64,000 nucleotides of DNA from Bacteroidota bacterium (GCA_018267095.1 JAFDZC010000018.1:248001-312000), one strand, 5' to 3'; positions 34,479 to 42,614 are shown, counted from the stretch's first letter. Translations and numbers: made by a program. Notes: generated from the letters alone by a model not told the origin.

Positions 34479-34850
34479 ATGGAAGTTTCAGGAAAAATCA
34501 GAGTTATTAATGCCGAACAGCAGGTGAGTGCCAGCTTCAGAAAAAGAGAATTGGTCGTTACGACTGAAGAACAATATCCGCAACACATTATGATTGAGTT
34601 TACGCAAGACAAATGCGATTTGCTCAACAGCTATAAGGCCGGCGATGCGGTAAAAGTGTCGATTAATTTGCGCGGCCGCGAGTGGGTCAATCCACAAGGC
34701 GAAACCAAGTATTTTAATTCGATTCAAGGTTGGAGAATTGAAAGATTGCAAACTGAAATGCCGCAACAAGCTCCGCCGATGCCGGCAGCTCAAGCTTTTG
34801 AACCGGCACCAACTTTTACCGAAGAAGAACACGACGATTTGCCTTTTTAA
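34479..34850 (+). CDS. DUF3127 domain protein with an SSB-like acidic C-terminal tip
   Basis: A 123-residue protein. The DUF3127 core (about 1-90, with GKIRVINAEQQVSASFRKREL and VKVSINLRGREWVNPQG) has the pattern of an OB-fold beta barrel. A Pro/Ala/Gln-rich linker follows, and the protein ends EEEHDDLPF. That end resembles the acidic tip of SSB proteins (the SSB encoded at 8936 ends DNDMPF), which binds repair and replication partners. A role in DNA metabolism is therefore plausible but unproven. Followed by a terminator. Confidence 0.82.
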   Translation: MEVSGKIRVINAEQQVSASFRKRELVVTTEEQYPQHIMIEFTQDKCDLLNSYKAGDAVKVSINLRGREWVNPQGETKYFNSIQGWRIERLQTEMPQQAPPMPAAQAFEPAPTFTEEEHDDLPF

Positions 34851-34870
34851 TCGAATTAAAGCAACAAACA

Positions 34871-34910
34871 AAATCCCAAATGTTTCAAGAGCGTTTGGGA
34901 TTTTTTATTT
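34871..34910 (+). terminator. Terminator after the DUF3127 gene
   Basis: A 10-bp stem AAATCCCAAA/TTTGGGATTT followed by TTTATTTT. Confidence 0.88.
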
Positions 34911-34914
34911 TCGC
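34907..34914 (+). promoter_or_regulatory. Possible -7 element of aat
   Basis: TATTTTCG differs from TAnnTTTG at one base and lies 16 nt before the aat ATG. It overlaps the T-run of the preceding terminator. Confidence 0.4.
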
Positions 34915-34930
34915 GACATAATATAGAATC

Positions 34931-35569
34931 ATGTTTTTTTTAACCAAGGATTTGTTTTTCCCGCCGGTAGAGGAAGCCTCGTATGATGGATTGCTGGCCA
35001 TTGGCGGAGATTTGTCTACCGAGCGTTTGCTGTTGGCATATCGCAGCGGTATTTTTCCGTGGTTTCAGCAAGGTGAACCCATATTATGGTGGTCGCCGCC
35101 ACGGAGAATGGTCGTGGTGCCCGAGTGGTACAAAACGCCCAAAAGCATTCGGAACTTAATCAATCAAAACAAGTTTCAAATTACCTTTAATCAAGATTTT
35201 GAAGCAGTGATTAAAAACTGCCAACAAATTGTTCGTCCGGGTCAAGACGGCACTTGGATTACCGATGAAATAATTGCGGCTTATATTGAACTTCACCGCC
35301 AAGGCAAAGCACAATCGGTTGAAGTTTGGCAAAACAACGAACTCGTTGGCGGTTTATACGGAGTTGACTTGGGCCATGTTTTTTGTGGCGAAAGCATGTT
35401 TTCAAAAGTATCTAACGCGAGCAAAATTGCCTTTGTGAGTTTGGTCAAATACCTCCATGAAAAAAAATACCGTCTCTTGGATTGTCAATTACACAACGAT
35501 TATTTAGAGCAATTGGGCGCCTTTGAAATCTCGCGCGAGACGTTTGTCAAAATCCTCAAATCGGTTTAA
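34931..35569 (+). CDS. aat: Leucyl/phenylalanyl-tRNA--protein transferase
   Basis: It adds Leu or Phe from aminoacyl-tRNA to proteins with N-terminal Arg or Lys, marking them for ClpS-ClpAP. The 212-residue protein has the family signatures FPPVEEASYDGLLAIGGDLS, YRSGIFPWF, WWSPPRRMV, GQDGTWITDEIIAAY and GLYGVDLGHVFCGESMFS. Length is normal. Its stop codon overlaps that of the convergent tag gene by 4 bp (TTAA). Confidence 0.96.
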   Translation: MFFLTKDLFFPPVEEASYDGLLAIGGDLSTERLLLAYRSGIFPWFQQGEPILWWSPPRRMVVVPEWYKTPKSIRNLINQNKFQITFNQDFEAVIKNCQQIVRPGQDGTWITDEIIAAYIELHRQGKAQSVEVWQNNELVGGLYGVDLGHVFCGESMFSKVSNASKIAFVSLVKYLHEKKYRLLDCQLHNDYLEQLGAFEISRETFVKILKSV

Positions 35570-36129
35570 GAAGTTCGCTTCCAACAATTGGCTATATGAT
35601 CATTGACCATGCCGGTGGCCTGCATATGCGCATAAACTACGGTGGTTCCGACAAACTTGAATCCGCGCTTTTTAAGGTCTTTGCTCAAAGCGTCTGATAG
35701 CGGCGTTGCGCCCGGAATATCTTTTAAAGTTTTTGGATGATGGTCGATGGGTTTTCCACCGATGAAACCCCACATATAATTGCAAAAACTGCCAAATTCT
35801 TCGCGAACTTTCAAATATGCCTGAGCATTGCTCACTGCTGCGCGAATTTTCAGTTGATTGCGAATAATGCCCGCATCGAGCATCAAAGATTGAATTTTGT
35901 CTTCAGTATATTGACTTACTTTTTCGAAGTCAAATTGATCAAAGGCTTTTCTGAAGTTTTCGCGTTTGGCCAAAATGGTATACCAACTCAAACCCGCTTG
36001 AAAAGTTTCAAGGATTAGAAACTCAAACATTTTGTGGTCGTCGTGAACCGGTTGTCCCCATTCTTGGTCGTGGTAATTGCGGTAGAGATCGTCTTTTTCG
36101 CACCAAGCGCAACGTGTTTTATTTTCCAT
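35566..36129 (-). CDS. tag: DNA-3-methyladenine glycosylase I
   Basis: It excises 3-methyladenine from alkylated DNA. The 187-residue protein opens with the zinc-binding CAWCEKDDLYRNYHDQEWG and has ETFQAGLSWYTILAKRENFRKAF followed by the C-terminal zinc ligands in VYAHMQATGMVNDHIANC. All four expected ligands (two Cys near the start, His and Cys near the end) are visible. Its start overlaps the end of the upstream queuosine-precursor transporter gene by 11 bp, indicating an operon. Confidence 0.95.
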   Translation of the reverse strand: MENKTRCAWCEKDDLYRNYHDQEWGQPVHDDHKMFEFLILETFQAGLSWYTILAKRENFRKAFDQFDFEKVSQYTEDKIQSLMLDAGIIRNQLKIRAAVSNAQAYLKVREEFGSFCNYMWGFIGGKPIDHHPKTLKDIPGATPLSDALSKDLKKRGFKFVGTTVVYAHMQATGMVNDHIANCWKRTS

Positions 36130-36766
36130 GGATGTATTTTTCGATGAGTGAGTGCCCGAGATAAATGAGCGGAGTGAGCAATATGGCGATGCCGAGTTTC
36201 ACCGAATATCCCGTCAAAGCTGACAGCAAAAAGGTTTCATTGTCCATTTTTCCGGGGAGCCAAAAGGCGATGCCCAGCACGATGAAACTGTCAAAAAGCT
36301 GAGAAATGACTGTGGAGCCGGTGCTTCTGAGCCAAATCATTTTGTCGCCGGTTTTGTTTTTAAAAAAGTGAAAAATAGTTACATCAATGAGCTGTGAGAC
36401 CAAAAAGGCGGTGATGCTTCCGACGATGATGAGCATGCTTTGCCCAAAGACTGCGGTAAATTGCTCGTCTGTGACCAGCCCGTCGCCTTTGACGGCCGGA
36501 ATTTTGAGACCGAGATAGAGCAAAACAAAAGTGTAAGCGATGAGACTAGCGGTGATGAGCGAGAGTTTGCGCACACCTTTTTGACCGAAGTATTCGTTGA
36601 TGAGGTCGGTAGTGACAAACACAACCGGCCAAGGCAAAATGCCCAAACTCATCACGGCACTGCCGATATAAATGAGTTTACCGCCGATGAGTTCTGCGAC
36701 CACGGCATTGGTAATGAAAATGCCCGCGAGCACTACATAAACCGTGTCTTTTTTGGATTGAAACAT
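36119..36766 (-). CDS. Queuosine precursor transporter (YhhQ/VUT family)
   Basis: A 215-residue membrane protein with six helices. Family features are FITNAVVAELIGGKLIYIG, LPWPVVFVTTDLINEYFGQKGVRK, and LVSQLIDVTIFHFFK. It should import a queuosine precursor such as preQ1 or preQ0. The ATG at 36766 (MFQSKKDTVYVV) was chosen because the longer frame would start inside dispersed element copy E. tag follows with an 11-bp overlap. Confidence 0.9.
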   Translation of the reverse strand: MFQSKKDTVYVVLAGIFITNAVVAELIGGKLIYIGSAVMSLGILPWPVVFVTTDLINEYFGQKGVRKLSLITASLIAYTFVLLYLGLKIPAVKGDGLVTDEQFTAVFGQSMLIIVGSITAFLVSQLIDVTIFHFFKNKTGDKMIWLRSTGSTVISQLFDSFIVLGIAFWLPGKMDNETFLLSALTGYSVKLGIAILLTPLIYLGHSLIEKYIHGK

Positions 36767-36810
36767 ACAGATTGCTTTTCTCAAAGATAGCTTTTTTTGG
36801 AAACCAATTG

Positions 36811-36890
36811 CACAAGCGATGGAAGCAAAGTACCGCTTACTGCAAACAGCGCGGCGCCGAGCGGAGGGAGCGCATGGGCAGGCGTGTGCC
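36811..36890 (+). repeat. Dispersed hairpin element, copy E (degenerate)
   Basis: Flanks AAGCGATGGAAGC and GCAAACAGCGCGGCGCC match the other copies, but the internal hairpin is short (AAGTA/TACT around CCGCT). It lies upstream of the queuosine-precursor transporter gene and next to the terminator of the six-gene envelope operon. Confidence 0.6.
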
Positions 36891-36894
36891 ATAA

Positions 36895-36927
36895 AAAAAC
36901 CCCAACTCAAATTGAATCGGGGTTTTT
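36895..36927 (-). terminator. Terminator of the six-gene envelope operon
   Basis: Stem AAAAACCCC/GGGGTTTTT, T-rich after the stem on the minus strand; located 17 bp after the last stop codon. Confidence 0.88.
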
Positions 36928-36943
36928 ATTTAGATATTTTTGA

Positions 36944-37909
36944 CTACCAAAAACTTTTATAAACTACGGTTTTAGGTTGTCCGTTTCCGTAGGCAACACC
37001 AATATCGCGGATGGCTTTGATCATGTCGCGTTTGAGGTTGACATCGACTTCCATTTTGTAATTCCACTCGCGTTTATCAATTTCAAGAACACGTTTGCCG
37101 ATTTTGTCAGAAAGCGCTTTGGCATCTTTGTAGCAACTAGCTTCAGGATCAACACTGCTCAAGAGCTGACCCACTTGGTTGGCGGTGTCCCAATCTTGGT
37201 TGGCGTTCCAAAGGTTGTTGGCTTCAACCATGATTTTCTTACAATCACGCTCGATTTTTTTTCTAAACATCGGCGCGGCCGCGGCCATAGCTTTGTTATA
37301 ACACTCGGTACATTCTTCCGGAACAGAGGTTAACTTTCCTAAAGCACCGTCATAGTCCATGAGTGAATTGGCCATAGAATTAGCTTCGTTGATGATTTGC
37401 GTGCAACGAGCGTTGTAATAATCTATGATTTTGGTTTTGGCTCCCGATAAAAAGCTTTGCATGCCCGAATCGTTGGCTTTGATATTTTTAAGTGCATCCA
37501 AATAAGCTTTGGTTTCGTTGGCACCCACGCCTTTTACCGATACACTTTTTGAGGCATATAGTTTACCTTCAACTCCATCACCCACATAGAAATTCACATC
37601 AAGTGAAAGCGCTGTCATTGGCGGAGCTGTTGCGGTAATATCTTTGCTGGTTACCACAATTGAAGGAACAATGATGAACTTTGGTCTCGGATTAGAGCCT
37701 GAAATTCCGTTGGCAGTAAGAATTTGGTTGAGCTTATTGGTCAACATATTCTCAGCTCCTGAAGGCAAAGCGTCTCTTTGTGGCGGGATATACGCATTGA
37801 TAGAAATTCTGCCTAATGCTGCAGCGCTGGTAGATGATTCTTGCGCCATTACGGCTACACCGCTTAAGGCAAGCATCCAACAACTGATTGTTTTAAAAAT
37901 ATTTTTCAT
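36944..37909 (-). CDS. Exported protein of unknown function (last gene of the six-gene envelope operon)
   Basis: A 321-residue periplasmic or surface protein with a signal peptide ending ALSGVAVMAQ. The N-terminal half contains KFIIVPSIVVTSKDITATAP and ALSLDVNFYVGDG, a beta-rich domain with a CsgG/TolB-like flavour. The C-terminal half is helical, with the Cys motif ECTECYNKAM (C-x2-C) and two further Cys about 30 and 60 residues on, possibly tetratricopeptide-like. I recognise relatives across Bacteroidetes from memory but no assigned function. It is 11 bp downstream of the previous gene and followed by the operon terminator. Confidence 0.8.
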   Translation of the reverse strand: MKNIFKTISCWMLALSGVAVMAQESSTSAAALGRISINAYIPPQRDALPSGAENMLTNKLNQILTANGISGSNPRPKFIIVPSIVVTSKDITATAPPMTALSLDVNFYVGDGVEGKLYASKSVSVKGVGANETKAYLDALKNIKANDSGMQSFLSGAKTKIIDYYNARCTQIINEANSMANSLMDYDGALGKLTSVPEECTECYNKAMAAAAPMFRKKIERDCKKIMVEANNLWNANQDWDTANQVGQLLSSVDPEASCYKDAKALSDKIGKRVLEIDKREWNYKMEVDVNLKRDMIKAIRDIGVAYGNGQPKTVVYKSFW

Positions 37910-37920
37910 AAGACTGTTTT

Positions 37921-38874
37921 TTATTTTTCACCCAAAACAAGAGTGGCTTGTCCCAACCCTTTGGTCATGAGTTTGTTGGTGATTGAATAAGGAGCATTTT
38001 TAAGCATGGTTTGTAAACCTTTCAAGAAGCTTTTGGCGTCCATGGCTTTTCCGTTGGCATCAAAAAGCGGGATGCGCACTTGCTCAAACAACATCGAGGT
38101 TTCTCCTGAATCTGATTCTGAAAAGCGATGGTTGACCGTATTGTCATTCATCCAATCAGAGATGATTTCACGCAATTCTTTTCCGTTGAACTCTTTTTCA
38201 AGATCATCAGGCCAAGAATCAAACTTTTTAATACGAACGATGATTTCGCGTCCATTGGCAAATAAATCGTCAAAGTGTGTTTGCAATTGTGCATTAAAAT
38301 TGTCGATGTGTGCTAAGACGGCTTCTTCTAATAAAACAGGAAGCTCAGCAGAAAAAGATGGATTACCGGTTCCGGTTGCTCCGGCTACTTGTTTGTCCGT
38401 ATAGGCATCCAATCCTTTGAGTGTATAGGTAATCGATTTTTTGGGCCCGGTTTGATTTACGGTCCAAGTGAGTTCCATGATGATATCTGCTTTGGCAACT
38501 TTTTTGAGTTTTTCAATTGGAGTTTCGGCCACACCGGCACCGCCTTTTGAAGTTAGTAGAGCATTTTCGGCACTTTCAGATTCGAGTGTTTTAATGGCAG
38601 CCGCCATATCTTTGAGTGGAAATCCTCGGTCGGCCATGAGGCTGTTAAGTTTAGCAACAACAGCTAATAGGTCTGAATTTTCTTGAAAAGCTTTCTTGTA
38701 GTTCGGAACCTTTACGGTCTCACCCAAACCAGCCACTTCAGTCATGTAACCGTTTTTGTTGCACCAAACATCACTCGGAACAACCATAATGGTTGGTTTT
38801 TTGGCTTGAGCGAATGATAAAGTCAAGCTCATAAGAGCTAAGACTAAAACTGCTTTTTTATATAATTGTTTCAT
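37921..38874 (-). CDS. Exported DUF6175-like protein
   Basis: A 317-residue protein with a signal peptide ending LSFAQA. The mature N-terminus KKPTIMVVPSDVWCNKNGYM, then the MADRGFPLKDMAAAIKTLE and IMELTWTV segments, fit the DUF6175 family as I remember it. The overall pattern (a short strand with MVVPSD, then a helix and a second strand) recalls the CsgG/TolB N-terminal fold, so a role in outer-membrane assembly or transport is possible but not shown. Fifth gene of the operon, 5 bp after the previous gene. Confidence 0.75.
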   Translation of the reverse strand: MKQLYKKAVLVLALMSLTLSFAQAKKPTIMVVPSDVWCNKNGYMTEVAGLGETVKVPNYKKAFQENSDLLAVVAKLNSLMADRGFPLKDMAAAIKTLESESAENALLTSKGGAGVAETPIEKLKKVAKADIIMELTWTVNQTGPKKSITYTLKGLDAYTDKQVAGATGTGNPSFSAELPVLLEEAVLAHIDNFNAQLQTHFDDLFANGREIIVRIKKFDSWPDDLEKEFNGKELREIISDWMNDNTVNHRFSESDSGETSMLFEQVRIPLFDANGKAMDAKSFLKGLQTMLKNAPYSITNKLMTKGLGQATLVLGEK

Positions 38875-38879
38875 ATAGG

Positions 38880-39362
38880 TTATTGTTTGATAATGCCGTC
38901 GGCAATGAGTTTTTCTTTGAGTTCTGAACGCAATACACGTACGATGAAACCATTGGTTACACTTCCGCGTCCTTTTTTGCGATCACGACTTATTTTGTCA
39001 AGGATACGTTCATCACGCAATGAGATGTAGTTTTTGTATTCTCCGCCGTCAGCAAAAAACTTATTGAAATAGTCTTCGTATTTTTCTTGTGCATTGACTT
39101 CTAAAATCAGTGGTTTTTGTTTACATTCTTGTTTGCCTTCTAACAGACCAAAGAAGATAATATCGCGGATGGCATTTTTTTTGGCCTGCTCAACAGCATC
39201 TGAACGATTACGGCCATTGCCCCATGCCTTTACAGTTTGCGATCCGTCGAGTTCCACACCCATACACTCGGTTTTATAACCGTAATTTCCGGCAATATTT
39301 TTTTGCGAAAAGCCTACCCAACTAGTGAGTAGCAATAATGCGATTGTGATTTTTGTTTTCAT
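38880..39362 (-). CDS. Exported protein with LPP20-like motif, paralogue 2
   Basis: A 160-residue exported protein (signal ending SWVGFSQ). It shares with the neighbouring 173-residue protein the core K-x-WG/YS..A..QAKKNA....IF-x-G (here TVKAWGNGRNRSDAVEQAKKN followed by IIFFGL), a later Y-x-DYFNKFFADGGEYKNYIS, and a C-terminal LRSELKEKLIADGII. The alternating Ala/Lys helix after a Gly strand resembles LPP20/FlgO-type lipoprotein domains. Tandem paralogy indicates duplication within the operon. Function unknown. Confidence 0.78.
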   Translation of the reverse strand: MKTKITIALLLLTSWVGFSQKNIAGNYGYKTECMGVELDGSQTVKAWGNGRNRSDAVEQAKKNAIRDIIFFGLLEGKQECKQKPLILEVNAQEKYEDYFNKFFADGGEYKNYISLRDERILDKISRDRKKGRGSVTNGFIVRVLRSELKEKLIADGIIKQ

Positions 39363-39376
39363 AGAATTTGATTTTT

Positions 39377-39898
39377 TTAGAATCCTGATGATAATCCGCG
39401 GATGATACCAGCTGCTTCTAGGTCTTTTCTTAAAGCGTCTTTTTGTACCGAAACCAAAACGCCAATTTTGTATTCTTTGCCCACTTTTACACGGTCGGAA
39501 GCATCTACGTTTCCGTCAGAAGATTCAGAAACATATTTCATGTATTTTCCGCCTTCTTCAAAAAACGGATCAAAAAAATCTGCTTTTTCTTCTTCGATGT
39601 TTGGATTACTGGCTAAAGGTCGTTGTGAAGTACAACCTTGTCCGCCGCCTGAAAAGCCTTTGAAAATTACTCCGTGAACAGCGTTTTTCTTTGCTTGAGT
39701 AGTGGCAATCGTGGCGTTTTTAGAATAAGACCATACTTTAATTAGGTAGGTTCCGTCTTTGCCAATTCCAGCGCATTCAATTTCATATCGCCATGCTTTA
39801 GTGGCCTCGTCGGCTTTTCTTTGTTTTCTGGCAGATTGCGCAAAACCAAATGTGGTAATCGCCAACAATGCCAAAGTCATCCATGCTTTTGTTTTCAT
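39377..39898 (-). CDS. Exported protein with LPP20-like motif, paralogue 1
   Basis: A 173-residue exported protein (signal ending TTFGFAQ). It is paralogous to the downstream 160-residue protein: LIKVWSYSKNATIATTQAKKN, then VIFKGFSGGGQGC, then FFDPFFEEGGKYMKYVS and KDALRKDLEAAGIIRG. The two Cys (EIECAGIG and GQGCTS) are also at comparable places in the paralogue. No known function. It lies 20 bp after the 406-residue protein gene. Confidence 0.78.
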   Translation of the reverse strand: MKTKAWMTLALLAITTFGFAQSARKQRKADEATKAWRYEIECAGIGKDGTYLIKVWSYSKNATIATTQAKKNAVHGVIFKGFSGGGQGCTSQRPLASNPNIEEEKADFFDPFFEEGGKYMKYVSESSDGNVDASDRVKVGKEYKIGVLVSVQKDALRKDLEAAGIIRGLSSGF

Positions 39899-39918
39899 TT
39901 GTTTTTTAGTTTAAATCG

Positions 39919-41139
39919 TTATTTTCCTTTCTTTTGAATAATCAACATACCCGGATAAAACTCTTTTCCGCTTACTTTTTTGAAATAAGTTCGGTCTACT
40001 TTGCTGTTTTCTGGGTTTTCTTCGTCTGCTCCGTAACGGTTGTCCCAAATAGGCTGGCTCGTGTCAACCTTAATGCTGCCAACCACAACGTACTGAGTTT
40101 TTCCGTCTTTGTCTTGTACTTGCTCTAAAACATCAAATTTTGATTTGTCTGACAATCCTTCTTTTAAACCAATTTTAGCTGTAATAGGTTCGCCTGTAAA
40201 TAACGGAGTTTTAGTTTTAAACTCATCGTGATTTTTCTGAAGTTTAACAATTACGGCATCAACCGCTTTGACTGTAGCTTTTTCAATGAGTTCTTCTTCG
40301 GTTTTTTTAGTAAAAACGGAAGACTGAACATCAGCCCATGAAGTATCAGATCCAATATATTGGAGTTTGAATATTTTTGATTCGTCAAAGGCTTTTTTCT
40401 TCTCAGCAGTTATAGTTGCATCATCAGCCCAATAATCGTTGTAGAAAATAGCTGCGGTTTCATCATCCCAAACCAAGCGATACAAGTGCGCATTGGTTTT
40501 AACAACATACCCTTTTCCGGCAACAGTAACTGCAGCCGATGTTAAGGTAGTGGTTGTGGCTACATCGCCTAAGCCAGCTGTTTCGGCAATGCTTCCAATA
40601 GCATTAAGCCAACCACTAGCTTTTTTGGCCACTTCTTCTTTGGAAACATAGTTGTAGTCGTTCACTAAAATAAAAGTGTTTTTGATCAGCTCCTCGCCGG
40701 CATCAGCTAGGGCTTGTAAACCGCGTTGACTGGCTTTGGCTTTGGCAATATCTAAAGCACTGGCATCATAGGTACCTCTGCTGGCGATTAAATTCATATT
40801 GAAGCCGCCTTTTTCAGAACGATTAAACCATTTGGCTACAATATCGCGTGCTACGTTATTGGCTTCTAGAAAAGCGGTGATGTTACCCGATTCGTCTTTG
40901 GCATTAGAGGTTGGAATAACGCGATTGCCCAGATTGTGGTCGTTAAATTTTTCAGGAATCGGGCCCTTCTCGAATGAAGCGCGGATTACATTGGCATAAG
41001 GCCTGCTTTGATCGTCAATCATTAAGGTGTAAAGCGAACTTCTGCGGTATTTAACAACTGGGTTGGTGGCTTCGGTTTGTGCGTAAGTTATTTGTGTCAG
41101 GCAACACCAGACAGCAAAAAGAACGATATTTTTTTTCAT
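39919..41139 (-). CDS. Exported protein of unknown function (406 residues)
   Basis: Signal peptide ends TQITYAQ. The mature protein shows a conserved-looking opening (RRSSLYTLMIDDQSRPYAN), a central small-residue-rich helix (ADAGEELIKNTFILVNDYNY then GSIAETAGLGDVATTTTLTS), and a beta-rich C-terminus (TYFKKVSGKEFYPGMLIIQ). I do not recognise a named domain. The short Gly/Ala/Thr stretch could insert into or cross a membrane, but this is speculation. It lies 7 bp after the beta-barrel gene and is clearly part of the same operon. Confidence 0.78.
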   Translation of the reverse strand: MKKNIVLFAVWCCLTQITYAQTEATNPVVKYRRSSLYTLMIDDQSRPYANVIRASFEKGPIPEKFNDHNLGNRVIPTSNAKDESGNITAFLEANNVARDIVAKWFNRSEKGGFNMNLIASRGTYDASALDIAKAKASQRGLQALADAGEELIKNTFILVNDYNYVSKEEVAKKASGWLNAIGSIAETAGLGDVATTTTLTSAAVTVAGKGYVVKTNAHLYRLVWDDETAAIFYNDYWADDATITAEKKKAFDESKIFKLQYIGSDTSWADVQSSVFTKKTEEELIEKATVKAVDAVIVKLQKNHDEFKTKTPLFTGEPITAKIGLKEGLSDKSKFDVLEQVQDKDGKTQYVVVGSIKVDTSQPIWDNRYGADEENPENSKVDRTYFKKVSGKEFYPGMLIIQKKGK

Positions 41140-41146
41140 ATCATTC

Positions 41147-41737
41147 TTAGAATAAATAACCTACAGAAACTTGAATTACCGAATTGCTTGCTCTTTTGTT
41201 GTCAGGAACTAAATCTCCGCCTACATTGGTCAAGCCTAAGTTATATCTTCCTTGAAAAATAACGCCGCTTTTTAATTCGTATTCTAAACCGGCTCCAACA
41301 CTAAAGTCAAGCGTTTTTACACCGTCGATTTTATCATTTGAATTGTTGGTTTTGTTTTTGGCCGAGACAAGAAAGCCCAATTGGGGACCGGCTTCAAGAC
41401 TCAAGTTGTTGACTAATTTGAATTTAGCCAACACGGGAAGTGTTACATAATCTAATTTAGTTCTGCTAAACCCGGGAATGTCTCCAGTGTAGGTAGAACC
41501 TTGTCCAGAATACAATAACTCGGGTTGGACAGAGAATTTGTCATTGACGATAATTTCCGCCAGTAACCCAAGGTGTATACTCGTACGCATGCCTTGATCT
41601 TCAACATCTCCCATGAGATTAGATGCGTTGAGACCGCCTTTGATACCTAATTTAATTCCTTCTTCTCTTTTCGATTTTTGGGCTTGTACTGTTAGTAGGG
41701 AACAGGTTACGAACAATACGACGAAAATTCTTTTCAT
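41147..41737 (-). CDS. Outer-membrane beta-barrel protein (PorT-like fold), first gene of the envelope operon
   Basis: A 196-residue protein: signal peptide (ending LLTVQAQ), then an eight-strand-type barrel with the family pattern GIKGGLNASNL, FSVQPELLYSGQG, YVTLPVLAKFKL and SLEAGPQLGFLVSA, ending in aromatic SVGYLF as the insertion signal. It is paralogous to the divergent barrel at 41906-42549. It heads a six-gene operon in which every product has a signal peptide. Function unknown. Confidence 0.87.
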   Translation of the reverse strand: MKRIFVVLFVTCSLLTVQAQKSKREEGIKLGIKGGLNASNLMGDVEDQGMRTSIHLGLLAEIIVNDKFSVQPELLYSGQGSTYTGDIPGFSRTKLDYVTLPVLAKFKLVNNLSLEAGPQLGFLVSAKNKTNNSNDKIDGVKTLDFSVGAGLEYELKSGVIFQGRYNLGLTNVGGDLVPDNKRASNSVIQVSVGYLF

Positions 41738-41850
41738 AAAAAAATATTTGTTTTGTGTTAAATGGATTGATTTACTTATAAATAACTACAACAAGATTAT
41801 AACTTTTTTTTAACAAAAGCAAAATTCTAGCGGGGTAGTTATGCTGTAAA

Positions 41851-41881
41851 TTTTGTTAAATTAAAAAAGATTGTAGTTTTG
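41851..41881 (+). promoter_or_regulatory. Promoter of the divergent beta-barrel gene
   Basis: -33 TTTG (41852-41855), 18-bp spacer, -7 TAGTTTTG (41874-41881): an excellent Bacteroidetes promoter. It overlaps the in-frame TTG at 41879, so translation must start at the ATG at 41906. Confidence 0.75.
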
Positions 41882-41905
41882 AAATTCACTTTTAAACCAT
41901 TTAAA

Positions 41906-42549
41906 ATGATTTCTAAAAAGCACCTTTATTTATCAATCGTTTTGCTGTCAATATACACTTTATCAGCTCAAAATGTTCGTTTTGGACTCAAAGGCGGGCT
42001 CAATATTTCAACACTGACCGTTAGGGGAATAAATCTCAAAGGCGATTTAAGTTATAAACCAGGATTTCACATTGGGGCATTAATTAATTCAACAATTTCT
42101 AAAGAATTTTCTATTCAGACAGAATTTTTGTTTTCAAATCAAGGTTATAATTATGATGAAGGGACCTATGAAATGGTTGGTAACATTAATTATTTTGCTA
42201 TACCTGTAATGGTGATGTATTTTCCGACGAAAAAATTTAGTGTTCAAGCCGGGGCACAAGTTAGTTTTTTAATGAGCCATAAAGCTGAAATCAGTATGAA
42301 GGGTGATGAATTTGACCCACTAGATCCTGGGTTTACTAAGAATACAACGGTTGATTTAAACGATTCTACCCAAAGTGTTGAGCTGGGTATGAATGTGGGT
42401 TTGGGTTATAAAATCAACGATCATGTGTTTTTTCAGGACGCTATAATTTTGGCTTAACCACCGCCAATAAAAAAGAAACAGGACCAAGAGCCTCGGGTGA
42501 AGAAGATCGCAATAGTGTATTTCAGTTTTCGGTGGGCTATTTGTTTTGA
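41906..42549 (+). pseudogene. Outer-membrane beta-barrel gene with a single-base frameshift near its 3' end
   Basis: The frame opens MISKKHLYLSIVLLSIYTLSAQ, a signal peptide, then a barrel close to the 41147-41737 product (RFGLKGGLNISTL; FSIQTEFLFSNQGYN; SVQAGAQVSFLMS). In the unbroken frame it ends at 42457 after FFQDAIILA. One base added at about 42437 (CAGGACGC read as CAGGGACGC) restores FFQGRYNFGLTTANKK and then SVFQFSVGYLF with a TGA at 42547-42549. The restored end matches the paralogue (FQGRYNLGL; SVGYLF). Without it the barrel lacks its last strands and insertion signal. This is either a real mutation or a sequencing error. Promoter intact. Confidence 0.85.
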
Positions 42550-42614
42550 AGAGTTTTTCGGTTAAAGATTTATTCTGCTCAGATTTGTGGGTCAGAAAAT
42601 CTTGTTAAAATAAA

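Noticed and set aside
36767-36910. 48-residue N-terminal extension of the queuosine-precursor transporter
   Set aside because: It is encoded by repeat copy E and the sequence beside it, is rich in Arg, Cys and Ala without family similarity, and the ATG at 36766 precedes the first helix directly.
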